A stretch of 64,000 bases of DNA, from NCBI RefSeq assembly GCF_001316285.1, contig NZ_BBDO01000010.1, positions 36,585 to 100,584 on the forward strand, read 5' to 3'. The notes below the pieces were generated by a model, which saw only the letters and a list, made by a program, of their open reading frames with translations, searched no databases and was not told the origin of the DNA. The position numbers were made by a program, and so were the translations under genes. The DNA comes from Vulcanisaeta sp. JCM 16161 (GTDB lineage: Archaea > Thermoproteota > Thermoprotei > Thermoproteales > Thermocladiaceae). Positions 9,635 through 20,858 of this stretch are shown here, piece by piece. Positions within the stretch are counted from its first letter, which is position 1; each line of letters starts with the position of its first letter.

Positions 9635-10249
9635 ATGCACTGGCTACTAATAAGGGTAATCAAGGACAGACCCGGCATACTAAATGAGATAACGGCGTCA
9701 TTACTAAAACAGGGCGTTAATATAGGGAACGTAATTGGAAACTCATACGCACTAATGCTTAATATAGAGGATCACGTGAGTGAGGCAATCTATGATCTAG
9801 GTATTATCAAAGATATTGAACCGCTAGGTGTCATAAATCAACCAATAACACCACTAGCCTTCTCCCAAAGGCAGCTCCTCACAGCATTTAAGGCAGTACT
9901 GCAGCAGGTAGGTGCGCAGGAAGTGGAACGAACATTATACAGGCTTGGCTACGAATACGCAAGAGCAATAGTTACAGAAATACCCATGGGAGACCCAATA
10001 ACGACGATAAGGACATACCTATACACGGCAACGGCATACAACAGACTAATAATAAAAAGCATAGAAATGACGAGAAACGAGGTAAAGATAGAATTCGCAA
10101 ACCCATTCGACGAAGAACTAAACACAGCCTTCACGGAGGGTTACATACACGGATTAGTAAACACGGCACTATCGAGACTCCACACAATTACAATAAGCAA
10201 ACACAACAACACATACATAGCCATAGCGAAACCATTGCAGTATATTTAA
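9635..10249 (+). CDS. ACT-domain protein with a C-terminal V4R-like region
   Basis: 204 residues. The first 75 match an ACT regulatory domain (RPGILNEITASLLKQGVNIG with the usual ligand-loop Gly and Asn). The second half (GYEYARAIVTEIPMGDP to the end) resembles the small-ligand V4R-type domain found in archaeal regulators and in proteins fused to ACT. No DNA-binding domain is visible. A TATA-like TTTATAT at 9603-9609 lies 26 bases upstream of the start region. It may sense a metabolite; its link to the adjacent pilus genes is unknown. Confidence 0.6.
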   Translation: MHWLLIRVIKDRPGILNEITASLLKQGVNIGNVIGNSYALMLNIEDHVSEAIYDLGIIKDIEPLGVINQPITPLAFSQRQLLTAFKAVLQQVGAQEVERTLYRLGYEYARAIVTEIPMGDPITTIRTYLYTATAYNRLIIKSIEMTRNEVKIEFANPFDEELNTAFTEGYIHGLVNTALSRLHTITISKHNNTYIAIAKPLQYI

Positions 10250-10792
10250 CTGATGGAGAATCCGGTATCTTATAGGGTTCTTGTTTCTAGACTAGTGATT
10301 ATCAAGCCCTGGCCAGGTTAATGATGTGGTAAGTCTCGTAAATAAAAATAAGGCATTGTGGAATTAAGAATGAAAGTATTTTTATAGTAAATATGGAAGA
10401 GCCAAGAAAAAAAGATAATTACGAAGAGTGAATGGGGATTTGGTGAGTTCAGGATGTAAGGACTACGTTAATGAGAGGAGTTTAAACTCATCCTTAATTA
10501 ACTTAACGTTTTTAATACCCGTTAAGGCGCAATCTTAAGGAATGTGAGTCATAAAGACGAGAAACAGCCTTACTATGGCGCAGGTTCAAGTTTGAGAAGA
10601 AACGACTTGCACTCGTGAGTGCAAGGTTGAGTTATACTTAGGGGCTATTTTTAAGTCCGTGTATAGAATCACGGTAATGACTCTATTCATAATTCATAAA
10701 AATAGATAAAAATTCGATCTACGAAAGGATCATGAGAGAAGATAAAAGAATCAAAGCAAATAACACCGAAGGTGTTGAGGTAACGACGGCTA
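10250..10792. other. Intergenic region of 540 bases with several inverted repeats
   Basis: No reading frame here looks coding. It holds a 12-base palindrome GAGTTTAAACTC (10478-10489), an inverted repeat CTTAACG / CGTTAAG (10502-10526) and a near-perfect hairpin of 9-bp arms with a 2-base loop (10606-10625). TATA-like sequences occur at several places, for example TTTTTATAG near 10379. It may hold a small RNA or a regulatory site. Confidence 0.5.
10606..10625. repeat. Inverted repeat, 9-bp arms
   Basis: CTTGCACTC, GT, GAGTGCAAG: perfect arms with a 2-base centre. It is followed after about 25 bases by a short T-run (ATTTTTAAG). It could be a dyad operator, as a 2-base loop is too tight for an RNA hairpin without opening the inner pair. 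Confidence 0.6.
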
Positions 10793-12223
10793 TCAACTCT
10801 GGTAATTAACGTAGATAATACCCCAATTAGCCTGTCCAGCACCATTTGTCCCTGCCACACCAAATACGTAGGTGCCACTACCCGGTGGTGTAAAGTAGCC
10901 ATTTAAACTCAGCGTGAAACTTGCCGACTGTCCCGTGTTTAGGTCATATGCCGTACCAGTTAATGTATTGGTGCTAGGGTTATAACTCACCGTAATACAT
11001 ATGTAGTCGCCGGGCCTGGGCTGGAAATAGCCGGTTCCAATACCATCCCAACCGGAGTAAGGGCTACCCAGATTCGGGGATGGACTTGGTCCAACATTCG
11101 CAGAAGATCCTTTACGATTTGAGGCTATCCAAACATCCCACTGGCCTGGCGCACCACTGGTCGTGTATGCGTATTGCCAGAGTGGGTTCCACTCAATGAC
11201 TAGGTAGGGTGATGGACTTTGCGGGAACATCACGTCACCCTGCACGGGTGATATTGCGAATGTATAGATATTAGATGAGACGTAGGGTATTGAGTAATTG
11301 TAACTGCTACTGATTTGCCATTGGGTGGGTTTTAGGAATAGGTAAATTACGTAGCCATCACCAACGTAGGGATATGCCGGCGAAGTCTGGGGCGTCCCAT
11401 TATTGGAGTACACGCCTATCATTGTTATGGTGACTGTACCGCCGCTATAGCTTTCCTGCCAGAACATGGCGCCTGAGGACCAGCTATAGGCTGAGCTAAC
11501 CATCTTAAGGACAGGCTGATTAATGCTTGTCGATATATAATACCAGTAGTTATTCGGTGAGCTCGAGGGGCCGTAATATGCGGGCCAGGAGTTTGTAGGA
11601 TAGTACCCAGTAAATGGATTACCAAGGTCACCCTGGTAAACATGGGTACATACCACGCCTGTAAGCCATTTAGCAGGTTCATTACGTCTGACGTGGGTGG
11701 GTTTATGGTTTCCGCGAATCCGTAGTAATACGTTACTCCGGTGGTTAGTGAGTAGCTGTACTGGCCGTTGAGCATAATGGTGCTCGTTACGGGACTACTT
11801 AGCACGAGCTTTTGTATTAGTAGGTTTGTACCTGCCCTTAGGCTTATGCTTCCCTGGCCTGTATATCTGCGTGCCATTTATGTAGTCGTAGCTCACAATT
11901 GTATTCGTGCTGAGGGTCATGGTTATTGTGCCTGCCGTACTCGCATTCAGCACCACAAGCGGCGTGGTCAGTACATAACCACTCGTTGTGCTCATGGTAT
12001 ACGCGGTTAATGTGGATGAGAAACCACTAGGTGTTGGGCTCCACGAGGCACAGCCGCATGGGCATGAACCGCTTATTACGGTTATTGGTGAACGAGTTGG
12101 CTTAATGTTAATTATTCCATTGTACTTAAATATCACGTCAGCTATAATGGGTATACATAATAATACTAGTAACAACAGTAGTATAAGAACCATCAATATT
12201 GTATTACTCACCCTCATAATCAA
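10793..12223 (-). CDS. Large exported protein: filament-like N domain plus lectin-like C domain (frameshifted)
   Basis: Three overlapping frames read as one protein of about 475 residues. It starts MIMRVSNTILMVLILLLLLV (signal peptide), then ADVIFKYNGIINIKPTRSP, a module shared with the small protein at 13771-14409. Next come a Ser/Thr-rich beta region and, after frame changes near 11840-11870 and 11640-11660, a domain of about 280 residues rich in Tyr, Trp, Gly and Pro with alternating strands; it looks like a concanavalin-type beta-sandwich. It overlaps the membrane-protein gene before it by 20 bases. I suggest a surface adhesin or filament cap; no enzyme motif is visible. Confidence 0.6.
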
Positions 12224-12962
12224 TCGTCCCCTCAGTAATCACTTGGCTAAACCCGGCCTTAATGAGCTCTAGAATCGCATTTTCAATACCAACGGCTTCT
12301 GTACTCGAGTCTTTGCGAATTATTAAGTTGTCTCCATCTTTAATTAATGCGACATTGCCTACCCTAATCTCGTTATCGTACCTAACATACTTAATGTTAA
12401 TCCTTCTGAGCATGAGCTCAACCGTACTTAGTGCATCACGATGCAATACATATCTACGCCTAATGATTAACATCACATCAACATCAAGCCACTTAGCCCC
12501 AGTGGCCATATTAAATACTGATAATATAGCCAGGGCCAGGAGTATGTACGTGGGCAGGCCAAGCACTGATGTATGCAGTAAATATACGTATAAGTAACCA
12601 TTTGGGGTTGGGAACACCGCATAGCCTTTAACCTGTAGGTACCTCTGTTGAAATAATATTGTGTCCAGTAGCATCATTAGTGAGAGTACTGCGAAGAAGG
12701 CCGAGAGATAGAGCGGGTACCTTGTCCTACGCCAAATAACCGGTATTAAACCAGCATCTAATGCGAAGAGCCACACAGCGAATACGGTCGGTGGTGGAGC
12801 AACGTAATTTAAGCCGAAGAAGTCCACCAAATAGCCCCAGGGCATTAAGGCTATTGAATAATCCCTACCATAAATTCCATAGGCTGGCATAAAGAACCAC
12901 GTAACCACAAAGACTACGGCAAGCAGTAATTGTAGTAAGACTTCAAGCCTCATGCTAACCAC
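12204..12962 (-). CDS. Membrane protein of the surface-protein operon (PPPT family)
   Basis: 252 residues with five or six membrane segments, followed by a basic cytosolic C-terminal domain of about 90 residues (VMLIIRRRYVLHRDALSTVELML). A PPPT motif after the first segment, followed by a helix ending LIPVIWRR, resembles the membrane protein at 37239-37847 (also VPPPT then VIPYLFR). It is co-transcribed with exported-protein genes on both sides, overlapping both. A role in exporting or anchoring these proteins is an inference from position. Confidence 0.6.
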   Translation of the reverse strand: MVSMRLEVLLQLLLAVVFVVTWFFMPAYGIYGRDYSIALMPWGYLVDFFGLNYVAPPPTVFAVWLFALDAGLIPVIWRRTRYPLYLSAFFAVLSLMMLLDTILFQQRYLQVKGYAVFPTPNGYLYVYLLHTSVLGLPTYILLALAILSVFNMATGAKWLDVDVMLIIRRRYVLHRDALSTVELMLRRINIKYVRYDNEIRVGNVALIKDGDNLIIRKDSSTEAVGIENAILELIKAGFSQVITEGTIDYEGE

Positions 12963-13758
12963 CCGGCTGAATCACCTTTACCATTAATTGATTAATTGTA
13001 ACGTTTTTGCCTGGGTATATATACGTGATCTTCATGGGCATATAAAGTACATAACCGCTGCTGAGCATTTCGTTGAGGCTACATGCGTACACATAAGTAT
13101 TACTACTTGGTTTGATGGGTATTGTTAAATTAATGATATGATCCCCGGCAGTCACGTAGGTATTAATAATCGTAGACCCAATGTCATTAAACAGGTAATA
13201 GCCTGGGTTTGTGTGCGTGAATAGACTCATATTTGTTACGGAATTTATTATTACGGGAACTACCGTATTAATACCCAGCTCTATCGTAATTACGCAATTA
13301 CTGTAATTGAACCCAATTATGTAAACCCTATTTACCACATGGACGGGCGCAACGTCAAAGAAGGCTATGTAGGCGGGATTACCGTTAAGATAACCCCTAA
13401 CTAAACCCTTAATACCAGCATTACTAAGGCCGACCCACTGCGGTGTCAAGGGTAGCTCAACAACTAGGGAGCCGTTCATAAGGGTTATATTACCATATTG
13501 CCCTGTTTCAACGACCTCAACCCAACCACCGGAGGGTCTGAAGGTTAAGTTACCATTATTTACTACGGCTAGCCTTATGATCACGCCATTGGAGGTCACG
13601 TTCAGGGACACTACCTTTATGTATGGAGTGTCGCTTAATACGTAATAGTGAATTAGGCTCATGGCTGATTTAGCCGTGCCCCATATCAGGATTAGGGAGA
13701 GGATAAGGGTTAAGATGGAGATAAGAATTGTGATTTTAAAGGGGGTGTTTAAAGCCAC
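12955..13758 (-). CDS. Exported protein anchored by an N-terminal membrane helix
   Basis: 267 residues: one N-terminal hydrophobic segment (ITILISILTLILSLILIWG) and then an extracellular beta-rich domain with about ten N-glycosylation-type sites (NVTSN, NLTF, NGSL). Motifs such as VVNNGNLTF resemble the Ig-like domains of archaeal surface proteins. It lies between the small ADVIF protein and the PPPT membrane protein with very short spacing (12 bases) or overlap (8 bases), so it is probably a subunit of the same surface structure. No known family recognised. Confidence 0.55.
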   Translation of the reverse strand: MALNTPFKITILISILTLILSLILIWGTAKSAMSLIHYYVLSDTPYIKVVSLNVTSNGVIIRLAVVNNGNLTFRPSGGWVEVVETGQYGNITLMNGSLVVELPLTPQWVGLSNAGIKGLVRGYLNGNPAYIAFFDVAPVHVVNRVYIIGFNYSNCVITIELGINTVVPVIINSVTNMSLFTHTNPGYYLFNDIGSTIINTYVTAGDHIINLTIPIKPSSNTYVYACSLNEMLSSGYVLYMPMKITYIYPGKNVTINQLMVKVIQPGG

Positions 13759-13770
13759 AAATTAATCACC

Positions 13771-14409
13771 TCACGGTATAGGTATGGCTGTGCCACTCAC
13801 CGTGTTATAGCCGAAGTTCACAGTTATTGACTCGGTGGATGAACTGGTCACTGGTAGGTTCGGTGATACATACAGATGTATGTAATATGTGCCTGAGCCT
13901 AGGCTGCATGTGCCTGTTGAGGCCCCATTAACAGTCCATGTCCAACTACTTGATGTAGTTGAGTATGTTAATACTATCGTGCACGTCGGGTTGTTAGGGC
14001 TTGCTTGTGGCGCTATGTAGATCGTCATTGAGCTAACGGCTGCTGTGCCCGAACTTGATACGCCGGTTACATATAGGTAACCGGCGGTATTAACCGTTAA
14101 TTGACCAGCCTCGTAATAATAGACAGCGGAGCTATTGGTTATTACCAAGCTGACCGTGAAGCCACTATTTGTTCCTGTAAAGTTTATGAACGGTTCAGCG
14201 GCAGTATTTGTTGGTCCAGCGTTTGGACCTGTTGCGAAGACCAACGGTGAAGTGCTCATTGGTTTTACGTTAACAGTACCTGTATATACGAATATTACGT
14301 CAGCCAACGCTATTGTTGCAACAGCAGCCAGCGCTATTAACGTTAGTATGGCAAGTCTCTTATTCCTTATGTTTAACATTATATTTCTCATATTCAATTT
14401 ATTTCTCAT
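13771..14409 (-). CDS. Small exported Ser/Thr-rich protein, candidate filament subunit
   Basis: 212 residues. A signal peptide (RLAILTLIALAAVATIALA) ends before ADVIFVYTGTVNVKP. The mature domain is almost wholly small polar residues and beta-strand former, with two Cys near the end. The same ADVIF...Y.G..N.KP start recurs in the large protein at 12223. A small abundant subunit first in the operon, followed by a larger protein sharing its first domain, is the layout of a fibre with a cap. By length and class it is comparable with TasA/AbpA-like archaeal bundling pili, but I cannot show homology. Confidence 0.55.
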   Translation of the reverse strand: MRNKLNMRNIMLNIRNKRLAILTLIALAAVATIALADVIFVYTGTVNVKPMSTSPLVFATGPNAGPTNTAAEPFINFTGTNSGFTVSLVITNSSAVYYYEAGQLTVNTAGYLYVTGVSSSGTAAVSSMTIYIAPQASPNNPTCTIVLTYSTTSSSWTWTVNGASTGTCSLGSGTYYIHLYVSPNLPVTSSSTESITVNFGYNTVSGTAIPIP

Positions 14410-14554
14410 GCATATTCAGTTTTTAAACTTTTTTTTCTTTCAATTTAAAGCAGAAGCCTTCATATATTAATTGAGTAGTTATAAATGAGATGAACGATTA
14501 ATACTTTTGATTATGGGTTAAAGCTTTAATTAGTGCTATCATTACTCATCATCA

Positions 14555-15029
14555 ATGGTCATTAAGATTAAGCCACCGAAGGGAACGCTTGCCGAAGACA
14601 TAATTTACCATGCGAAGGCATTAATCACGGGCTTTAAGGAGGCTGTGGAACCGAATAGACTCACGATACAATACCCGCGCGAGATTAGGTGGGTACCGAG
14701 AGGTTTAGGGGTTGGATAATGCTGGACATTAGGAAGTGCATAAGCTGTTTCCAATGTGCATGGCTTGCCCGGTCAATGCCATCCAAATGTATAGGGCCCC
14801 GAATGGTAAGTTCTACCCGGGTATTAGGTATACGGAGTGTATACTGTGCCACTTCTGTGTTGATGCGTGCCCAGTCGGTGCTTTAATACCAACGCCTATT
14901 CACGATATTGCCTATGTTGATTTTGATGAGGTTAAGTTTAAGCCTGAGGATATGTCTAGACCCCCTGAGTATGTTTATGACGAGTCTGAGAGGGTTATTA
15001 AGTATGAGATTAGGATGGTAAGTTATTGA
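14555..15029 (+). CDS. nuoI: NuoI-like NADH:quinone oxidoreductase subunit, 2x[4Fe-4S] (frameshifted)
   Basis: Corrected protein of about 158 residues, begins MVIKIKPPKGTLAED. Two ferredoxin motifs are present: CISCFQCAMACP and CILCHFCVDACP, both CxxCxxCxxxCP, ending HDIAYVDFDEVKF, as in complex I subunit I (NuoI). The frame changes near 14755-14763 at TGTGCATGG, where one base seems missing. A TATA box (GCTTTAATTA, 14523-14532) sits 26 bases before the ATG, so the gene has its own promoter; other complex I genes are not in the window. It would pass electrons between peripheral-arm clusters. Function is inferred from motif and length. Confidence 0.8.
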
Positions 15030-15136
15030 AGATTGCACTGCCTAAGGATGAAATCAGGAAGAGGATTGAGGAGCTTGATAAGGTCATTGAGCAATCCGGT
15101 GGTGCTACCGCCGCGGCCGAGTCATCATCGACATAA
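15026..15136 (+). CDS. Short tail ORF, possibly the frameshifted C terminus of nuoI
   Basis: 36 residues, beginning at a TTG that overlaps the nuoI stop (LKIALPKDEIRKRIEELDKV). One extra T in GTTATTGAA would fuse it to nuoI as a helical tail ending AAAESSST. A separate tiny gene is the alternative. I favour the tail, as no promoter or ribosome site is visible. Confidence 0.4.
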   Translation: MKIALPKDEIRKRIEELDKVIEQSGGATAAAESSST

Positions 15137-15197
15137 TCAGTGCTTTGCCCTGGTCTGGAGAGTAATTGGTTAATACCTGTTTTTACTATGGCTATTG

Positions 15198-15796
15198 ATG
15201 AGTATTAAGGTTAGGGTTGGTATTAGGGTACCCAAGTTCCCCAGCGTCATTAGTGGCGGTATTCGCATACTCAGTGAGTATAACTTTGACTTCGGCGTTC
15301 AGCTTGATAGGGCTAAGCTCCTCAAGCTAATCGCCTTCGGCGTGGCCAGCCTACGGAGCTTATTAGGAGGTTGAACATGCCCAGGGCTAAGGTTTTCAGG
15401 TACCTAAACGCCCTCATTAGGCATGGTTGGTTGGTTAGGAAGGATGGTGGTTATTACCTGGCGGCCACGATATTCCTAGTCTACAGGGTTAGGGAGCTCG
15501 GTGACTACGCGGTTCTCGAGGTTCTCAACGATAAGGGGGCGATTGTCGATCAGAGGGCTGGGCTTGTAATTATTAATGGTAAGGAGTCACCAAGGGCCTG
15601 CCCAAGGTGCCCATTACTCCAGGAATGCACCAATAATATTAAAAGTATTAGCAGGTCGTTGGGTATCACCATTAAGTCTGTAACGCCCGCCGACGCATAT
15701 CTCGAGTTGATTAGTACTATAATTAATGAGGGTCTTGTTAAGATTCTTCTGAATGATTACATTGATCTTCACGTTAATAATAACGATTCAACTTAG
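15198..15796 (+). CDS. Winged-helix DNA-binding protein with a cysteine cluster (frameshifted)
   Basis: About 200 residues after joining two frames at 15355 (one C seems missing in CCAGCCTACGG). The region KLLKLIAFGVASPTELIRRL with MPRAKVFRYLNALIRHGWL is a winged helix-turn-helix. A CPRCPLLQEC cysteine cluster near residue 140 could bind zinc or an iron-sulfur cluster. The N-terminal 30 residues resemble a dimerisation strand. Targets are unknown. It lies between nuoI and sucD on opposite sides of a convergent junction. Confidence 0.6.
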
Positions 15797-15829
15797 TTAA
15801 TTTTATTTTAGCAATTTTTAGGTTGTGCT

Positions 15830-16717
15830 TTAACGTATGTATTGTTTGATTAGTTTAACGACTTCGGTGGGTGTCTTGGCGACGGGTACATTAACCTCCT
15901 GGAATGCCTTAACCTTGCTTTCGTAGGAGCCCATGCCCATGCTAACTATGGCCCCTGCATGGCCCATCCTCTTACCTGGTGGTGCTGTCCTACCCGATAT
16001 GTATGCCACCACGGGTTTTGTGACCTTCCCAGACCCTATGTACTGGGCGAGCCTCTCCTCCATTGTGCCGCCTATCTCGCCAATGACTACTATGTACTTC
16101 GTCTCTGGGTCCTCCTCGAACATCTTCACGACCTCAAGCATGTCCGTCCCAATTATTGGGTCTCCGCCAATACCCACCACCGTTGACTGTCCAATACCCG
16201 CCTGGGTTAGGTGGTAGGATATTTCGTAGGTCAGCGTTCCACTCCTCGATACGATACCAACGGGCCCAGACTTCGTGTATATGTGGTTTGGCAGTATCCC
16301 GACCTTAGACCTCAGTGGGCTTACAACCCCTGGGCAGTTAGGCCCTATTATGGTCACGCCCCTCCTCTTTGCGTAGTTCACGAATCTTAGGGCATCATGT
16401 ATTGGTATGTGCTCGGTGATTATCACGATTAACTTAATACCTGCGTCAATTGCCTCATATACGGAGTCAGCCGCGAATTGGGCTGGTACGAAGATTATTG
16501 AGGTGTTTATGTCAGGGAACTTCCTCAGTGCCTCCTCCACGGTGTCGAAAACAGGCACTCCGTGAACCGTCTGGCCACCCTTACCCGGTGTTACACCTGC
16601 GAGTACCTTAGTGCCATACTGAAGCATGTACTGCGTGTGCCTTGAGCCCTCCCTACCCGTTATTCCCTGGACCAGGACCTTCGTATTCTCATTTACGAGT
16701 ATGGCCATGTCCATCAC
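15830..16717 (-). CDS. sucD: Succinyl-CoA synthetase (ADP/GDP-forming) alpha subunit
   Basis: 295 residues, full length. CoA-binding Rossmann part ([23 protein letters not shown]) and the ligase domain with the active-site His in [10 protein letters not shown] are both present. It catalyses conversion of succinyl-CoA and phosphate to succinate with nucleotide phosphorylation in the TCA cycle. It overlaps the sucC stop by four bases at 16714-16717, so the two are translationally coupled; the start is GTG at 16717 or ATG at 16714. Confidence 0.95.
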   Translation of the reverse strand: MMDMAILVNENTKVLVQGITGREGSRHTQYMLQYGTKVLAGVTPGKGGQTVHGVPVFDTVEEALRKFPDINTSIIFVPAQFAADSVYEAIDAGIKLIVIITEHIPIHDALRFVNYAKRRGVTIIGPNCPGVVSPLRSKVGILPNHIYTKSGPVGIVSRSGTLTYEISYHLTQAGIGQSTVVGIGGDPIIGTDMLEVVKMFEEDPETKYIVVIGEIGGTMEERLAQYIGSGKVTKPVVAYISGRTAPPGKRMGHAGAIVSMGMGSYESKVKAFQEVNVPVAKTPTEVVKLIKQYIR

Positions 16718-17838
16718 CTCGCCAGCGCCTTTGATAATGCATCCATCGCCTCCTCCGCAGTTTCATAGGTTTTAAGCCCTATCTCAGCCAGTATCCTCCT
16801 GCCCTCCTCCTCATTAGTGCCCTTTAACCTAATGAATATTGGCTTGTTCGTCTTAACCTCATTCAGAGCCTCAACAACCCCCCTGGCAACCTCATCACAC
16901 CTTGTTATTCCGCCAAATATGTTTATTAAAACGGCCTTTATCCTATCGTCCGTTAGCAGCATCTTCAATCCCTCCCTAACCGAGTCCTTACTAGCTCCAC
17001 CACCAACATCGAGGAAGTCGGCTGGTTCATGGCCGAACTCCTTAACCAGGTCCATCGTTGCCATCGTTAAGCCAGCGCCATTGGCCATAATCCCCACGTA
17101 GCCGGTCAACTCCACGTAATGTAACCCATACTTCCTAGCCTCGAGCTCCTCAGTTGTGTAGTCACTATCCTCAACGCTAATGTCGGGATGCCTATAGAGC
17201 GAGTTATCATCAATCATCACCTTAACATCCAACGCCACCAACTGACCATCAGTTGTTAATGCCAATGGATTTATCTCCACAAGCTCAGAGTCATACTCTG
17301 TGAAAACCCTATACATGGCCCTGGCCACCGTCACGAAGTCCTGGGCGGCAGAGCCCTCCAAACCAAGCTTTTGAGCCACTCCCCTAATCATGTAGTCCCT
17401 AAGTCCCTCATAATCATCAATGTAAAGCCTAACTATCTTCTCAGGGCTTCTTCTGGCAACCTCCTCAATATCGATGCCACCCTCCGTAGACGCAAGCATT
17501 AGGTAGCCCCTATTTTCCCTGTCCAGGGTTATTGATACGTAAAGCTCCTTGGCCACGTTAACCCCCTCCTCAAAAAGCACCTTTCTAATTGGGTAGTCCT
17601 GAATAACCTTGCCCAGGTAATCCCTTGCGGCGTTCTCGGCATCCTTAATTGTATCGACCCTTCTCACCAAGCCCATCTTAGCCCTACCTGCGAAGGGTAC
17701 CTGGGCCTTAGCGAATAATGGGAACTTGAGAGTGTTGAGTATGTCTATGTCGTCAAGGCTCTTTACTATGGCACCCCTGGGTATCTTAACGCCATACTTA
17801 TTTAGTAATTCCTTACCCTTATACTCGAGGAGTCTCAC
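16714..17838 (-). CDS. sucC: Succinyl-CoA synthetase beta subunit
   Basis: 374 residues, full length. ATP-grasp fold at the N terminus ([31 protein letters not shown] metal/ATP site) and a flavodoxin-like C-terminal domain ([16 protein letters not shown]). It forms the nucleotide-binding half of the TCA-cycle enzyme with sucD, which overlaps its end. No frameshift. Confidence 0.95.
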   Translation of the reverse strand: MRLLEYKGKELLNKYGVKIPRGAIVKSLDDIDILNTLKFPLFAKAQVPFAGRAKMGLVRRVDTIKDAENAARDYLGKVIQDYPIRKVLFEEGVNVAKELYVSITLDRENRGYLMLASTEGGIDIEEVARRSPEKIVRLYIDDYEGLRDYMIRGVAQKLGLEGSAAQDFVTVARAMYRVFTEYDSELVEINPLALTTDGQLVALDVKVMIDDNSLYRHPDISVEDSDYTTEELEARKYGLHYVELTGYVGIMANGAGLTMATMDLVKEFGHEPADFLDVGGGASKDSVREGLKMLLTDDRIKAVLINIFGGITRCDEVARGVVEALNEVKTNKPIFIRLKGTNEEEGRRILAEIGLKTYETAEEAMDALSKALAR

Positions 17839-17900
17839 GTTAAACTATGCAAACTAGCCTTAATTTAAGCATTTACATTATTTATAGACGTAACTAGGAA

Positions 17901-18137
17901 TTAAGATTCCCTAACCAACCTCATGAACCTCATGAATGCCTCATCAACCTCATCCCTCTTCGGTACGGCAATAATTATGGAGATACCAGGCATCGAAAGA
18001 GCGGTGCTTCTCGCCTTATTTAAATCCGTGAATTCAAGGGCATCTTTACCATGTATGACAAATACCTTACCGCCAAACCTGTTGGGGTCCATATACCTAA
18101 CGACATACCCCTTAATTAAGTCCTCAAGTCTCTCCAT
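17901..18137 (-). CDS. Small conserved hypothetical protein
   Basis: 78 residues; mixed alpha/beta (KVFVIHGKDALEF ... ISIIIAVPKRDEVDEAFM). No Cys and no recognised motif. It sits just upstream of sucC on the same strand with 62 bases between, so co-transcription is possible. Function unknown. Confidence 0.5.
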   Translation of the reverse strand: MERLEDLIKGYVVRYMDPNRFGGKVFVIHGKDALEFTDLNKARSTALSMPGISIIIAVPKRDEVDEAFMRFMRLVRES

Positions 18138-18198
18138 GGCTATGCATTAACCATTGCCAGCCTAATTTTTATTTTACCTCAAAACTTCATTAATTTGC

Positions 18199-18666
18199 AT
18201 GGACTCAATGAATGAGTTAATAAAGGAGTTAAGGTTAATGAGATAGTCAATGCATTATTAATGGCGTTTAAAGCGGGTAATAGGGATTACGTATCATCAA
18301 CAGCCGAACTCCTGCATGAGGAATTCACGTACACAGTCTCAGAATCAACAGAATTAACAGGCGATACCCTCAAGCGTGCATCACTCCTTCACGCACTGTA
18401 CTGCCTAAGCTTGGTCTTCTTAAGCTGATGAATAATGAAGCCTTGGTCACAAACCCAATTGAGTTATTAAGAGTGGCTGTGAATGATGGGGATTTATCGG
18501 GCCTAACGCAGTCGTTAATTACCGCGTCAGCCCTGCTCATTAGGGTGATGAGTCATGGGTCAGGGACTTCGGCGAATTGATCCAGGAAGTTAACAATGAG
18601 TTGCTTAAGAACATGCTCTCGTCATTTCTCGAAGTGGTTAGGGCCGTTAAGGCTGTAAATCCCTGA
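18199..18666 (+). CDS. Helical hypothetical protein broken by several frameshifts
   Basis: Coding-type sequence in three frames: an ATG at 18199; a piece from about 18230 (VNEIVNALLMAFKAGNRDYV); a change near 18415 to LLKLMNNEALVTNPIELL; and another near 18550 to DESWVRDFGELIQEVNNELL, ending at 18666. The joined protein is about 150 residues, largely alpha-helical, acidic and without membrane segments. The family is unknown. Its 3' end overlaps the 3' end of the gene on the other strand by 20 bases. Confidence 0.45.
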
Positions 18667-19441
18667 TTAATGTGACCATGTTCTTACCCTCAACCTTAGT
18701 AATCCTAACAAGGCCAAGGCCCTCAAGTCTCCTGATGCTCCTCCACACGGTAGTCCTCGGTATACCCAAGTCCCTGGAAATGTCGATTTCGAAGGCAGAG
18801 CCGCCCCTGGACCTCAAGTACCTCAGTATCGATAATTCATAGTCATTGAGGTTTAGCGATGTTTGAGGCGTGGATTCCTCCTTCGGCGATTTTCCCCGCC
18901 TCGCTATCAAGGTATATAATGCGAATGCCATAATCACTATTATGATGACGATTATCATTGCAAGATACTCGTAATTAATAATGCGTGGCACTGTTATTGG
19001 CGCGTGCTTAGCCGTGGATGTAGGCATTATTGTGTATAGGAATTCACCGGGCCCCCTCGCCGTTATTATTAACTCATTATTTACCATGCTCATGCTAATT
19101 AATGACAGCGTTATGTTGGCTATGAGTATGTCATTGGGTATTATGATCTCAACGGTGGAGTTACCCACGTTAATGCCGACAAAGTTATTCTCAACGAATA
19201 CCCTTGGTACATACATTATGGATACATTAGCAGTGCCTAGGACAGGTATTATTATTGATGTGCCGTTGATCATGTATGCAGTTGCAGATCCATTGACGAG
19301 GACCATGATGTATGACTGCGGTTGGACGGGTAATTGAAGGGTCACGAACTCGCCGGTCAACGTGGTATTTAGGCTAACGGTTGATGTACCGTTACTATAT
19401 AGCGTTATTATCCAGATCAGCATTAATGGCGTAATTACCAT
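18647..19441 (-). CDS. Membrane-anchored winged-helix regulator with an extracellular domain
   Basis: 264 residues. An N-terminal hydrophobic signal (PLMLIWIITLYSNG) is followed by an extracellular beta-rich domain with N-glycosylation sites, one membrane helix near residues 160-180 (YLAMIIVIIIVIMAFALYTL), and a C-terminal winged helix (LNDYELSILRYLRSRGGSA ... IPRTTVWRSIRRLEGLGLV). This would place the sensor outside and the DNA-binding domain inside: a one-component regulator. Similar layouts occur in many crenarchaea. The target is unknown. Confidence 0.75.
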   Translation of the reverse strand: MVITPLMLIWIITLYSNGTSTVSLNTTLTGEFVTLQLPVQPQSYIMVLVNGSATAYMINGTSIIIPVLGTANVSIMYVPRVFVENNFVGINVGNSTVEIIIPNDILIANITLSLISMSMVNNELIITARGPGEFLYTIMPTSTAKHAPITVPRIINYEYLAMIIVIIIVIMAFALYTLIARRGKSPKEESTPQTSLNLNDYELSILRYLRSRGGSAFEIDISRDLGIPRTTVWRSIRRLEGLGLVRITKVEGKNMVTLIRDLQP

Positions 19442-19491
19442 GTTTAATTAACGATTTTTGATGATTACGCATCTTATAAAAGTTTCCCTAT

Positions 19492-20807
<1,316 letters not shown>

Positions 20808-20858
20808 TCAGGTCAATGCGTTGACTCACTGAAGTATTAAAATTTTAACAAAAGGTTA

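Noticed and set aside
10540..10640. Possible tRNA-like GGTTCAAGTTT
   Set aside because: No acceptor or anticodon arm fits; the T-loop consensus is not met.
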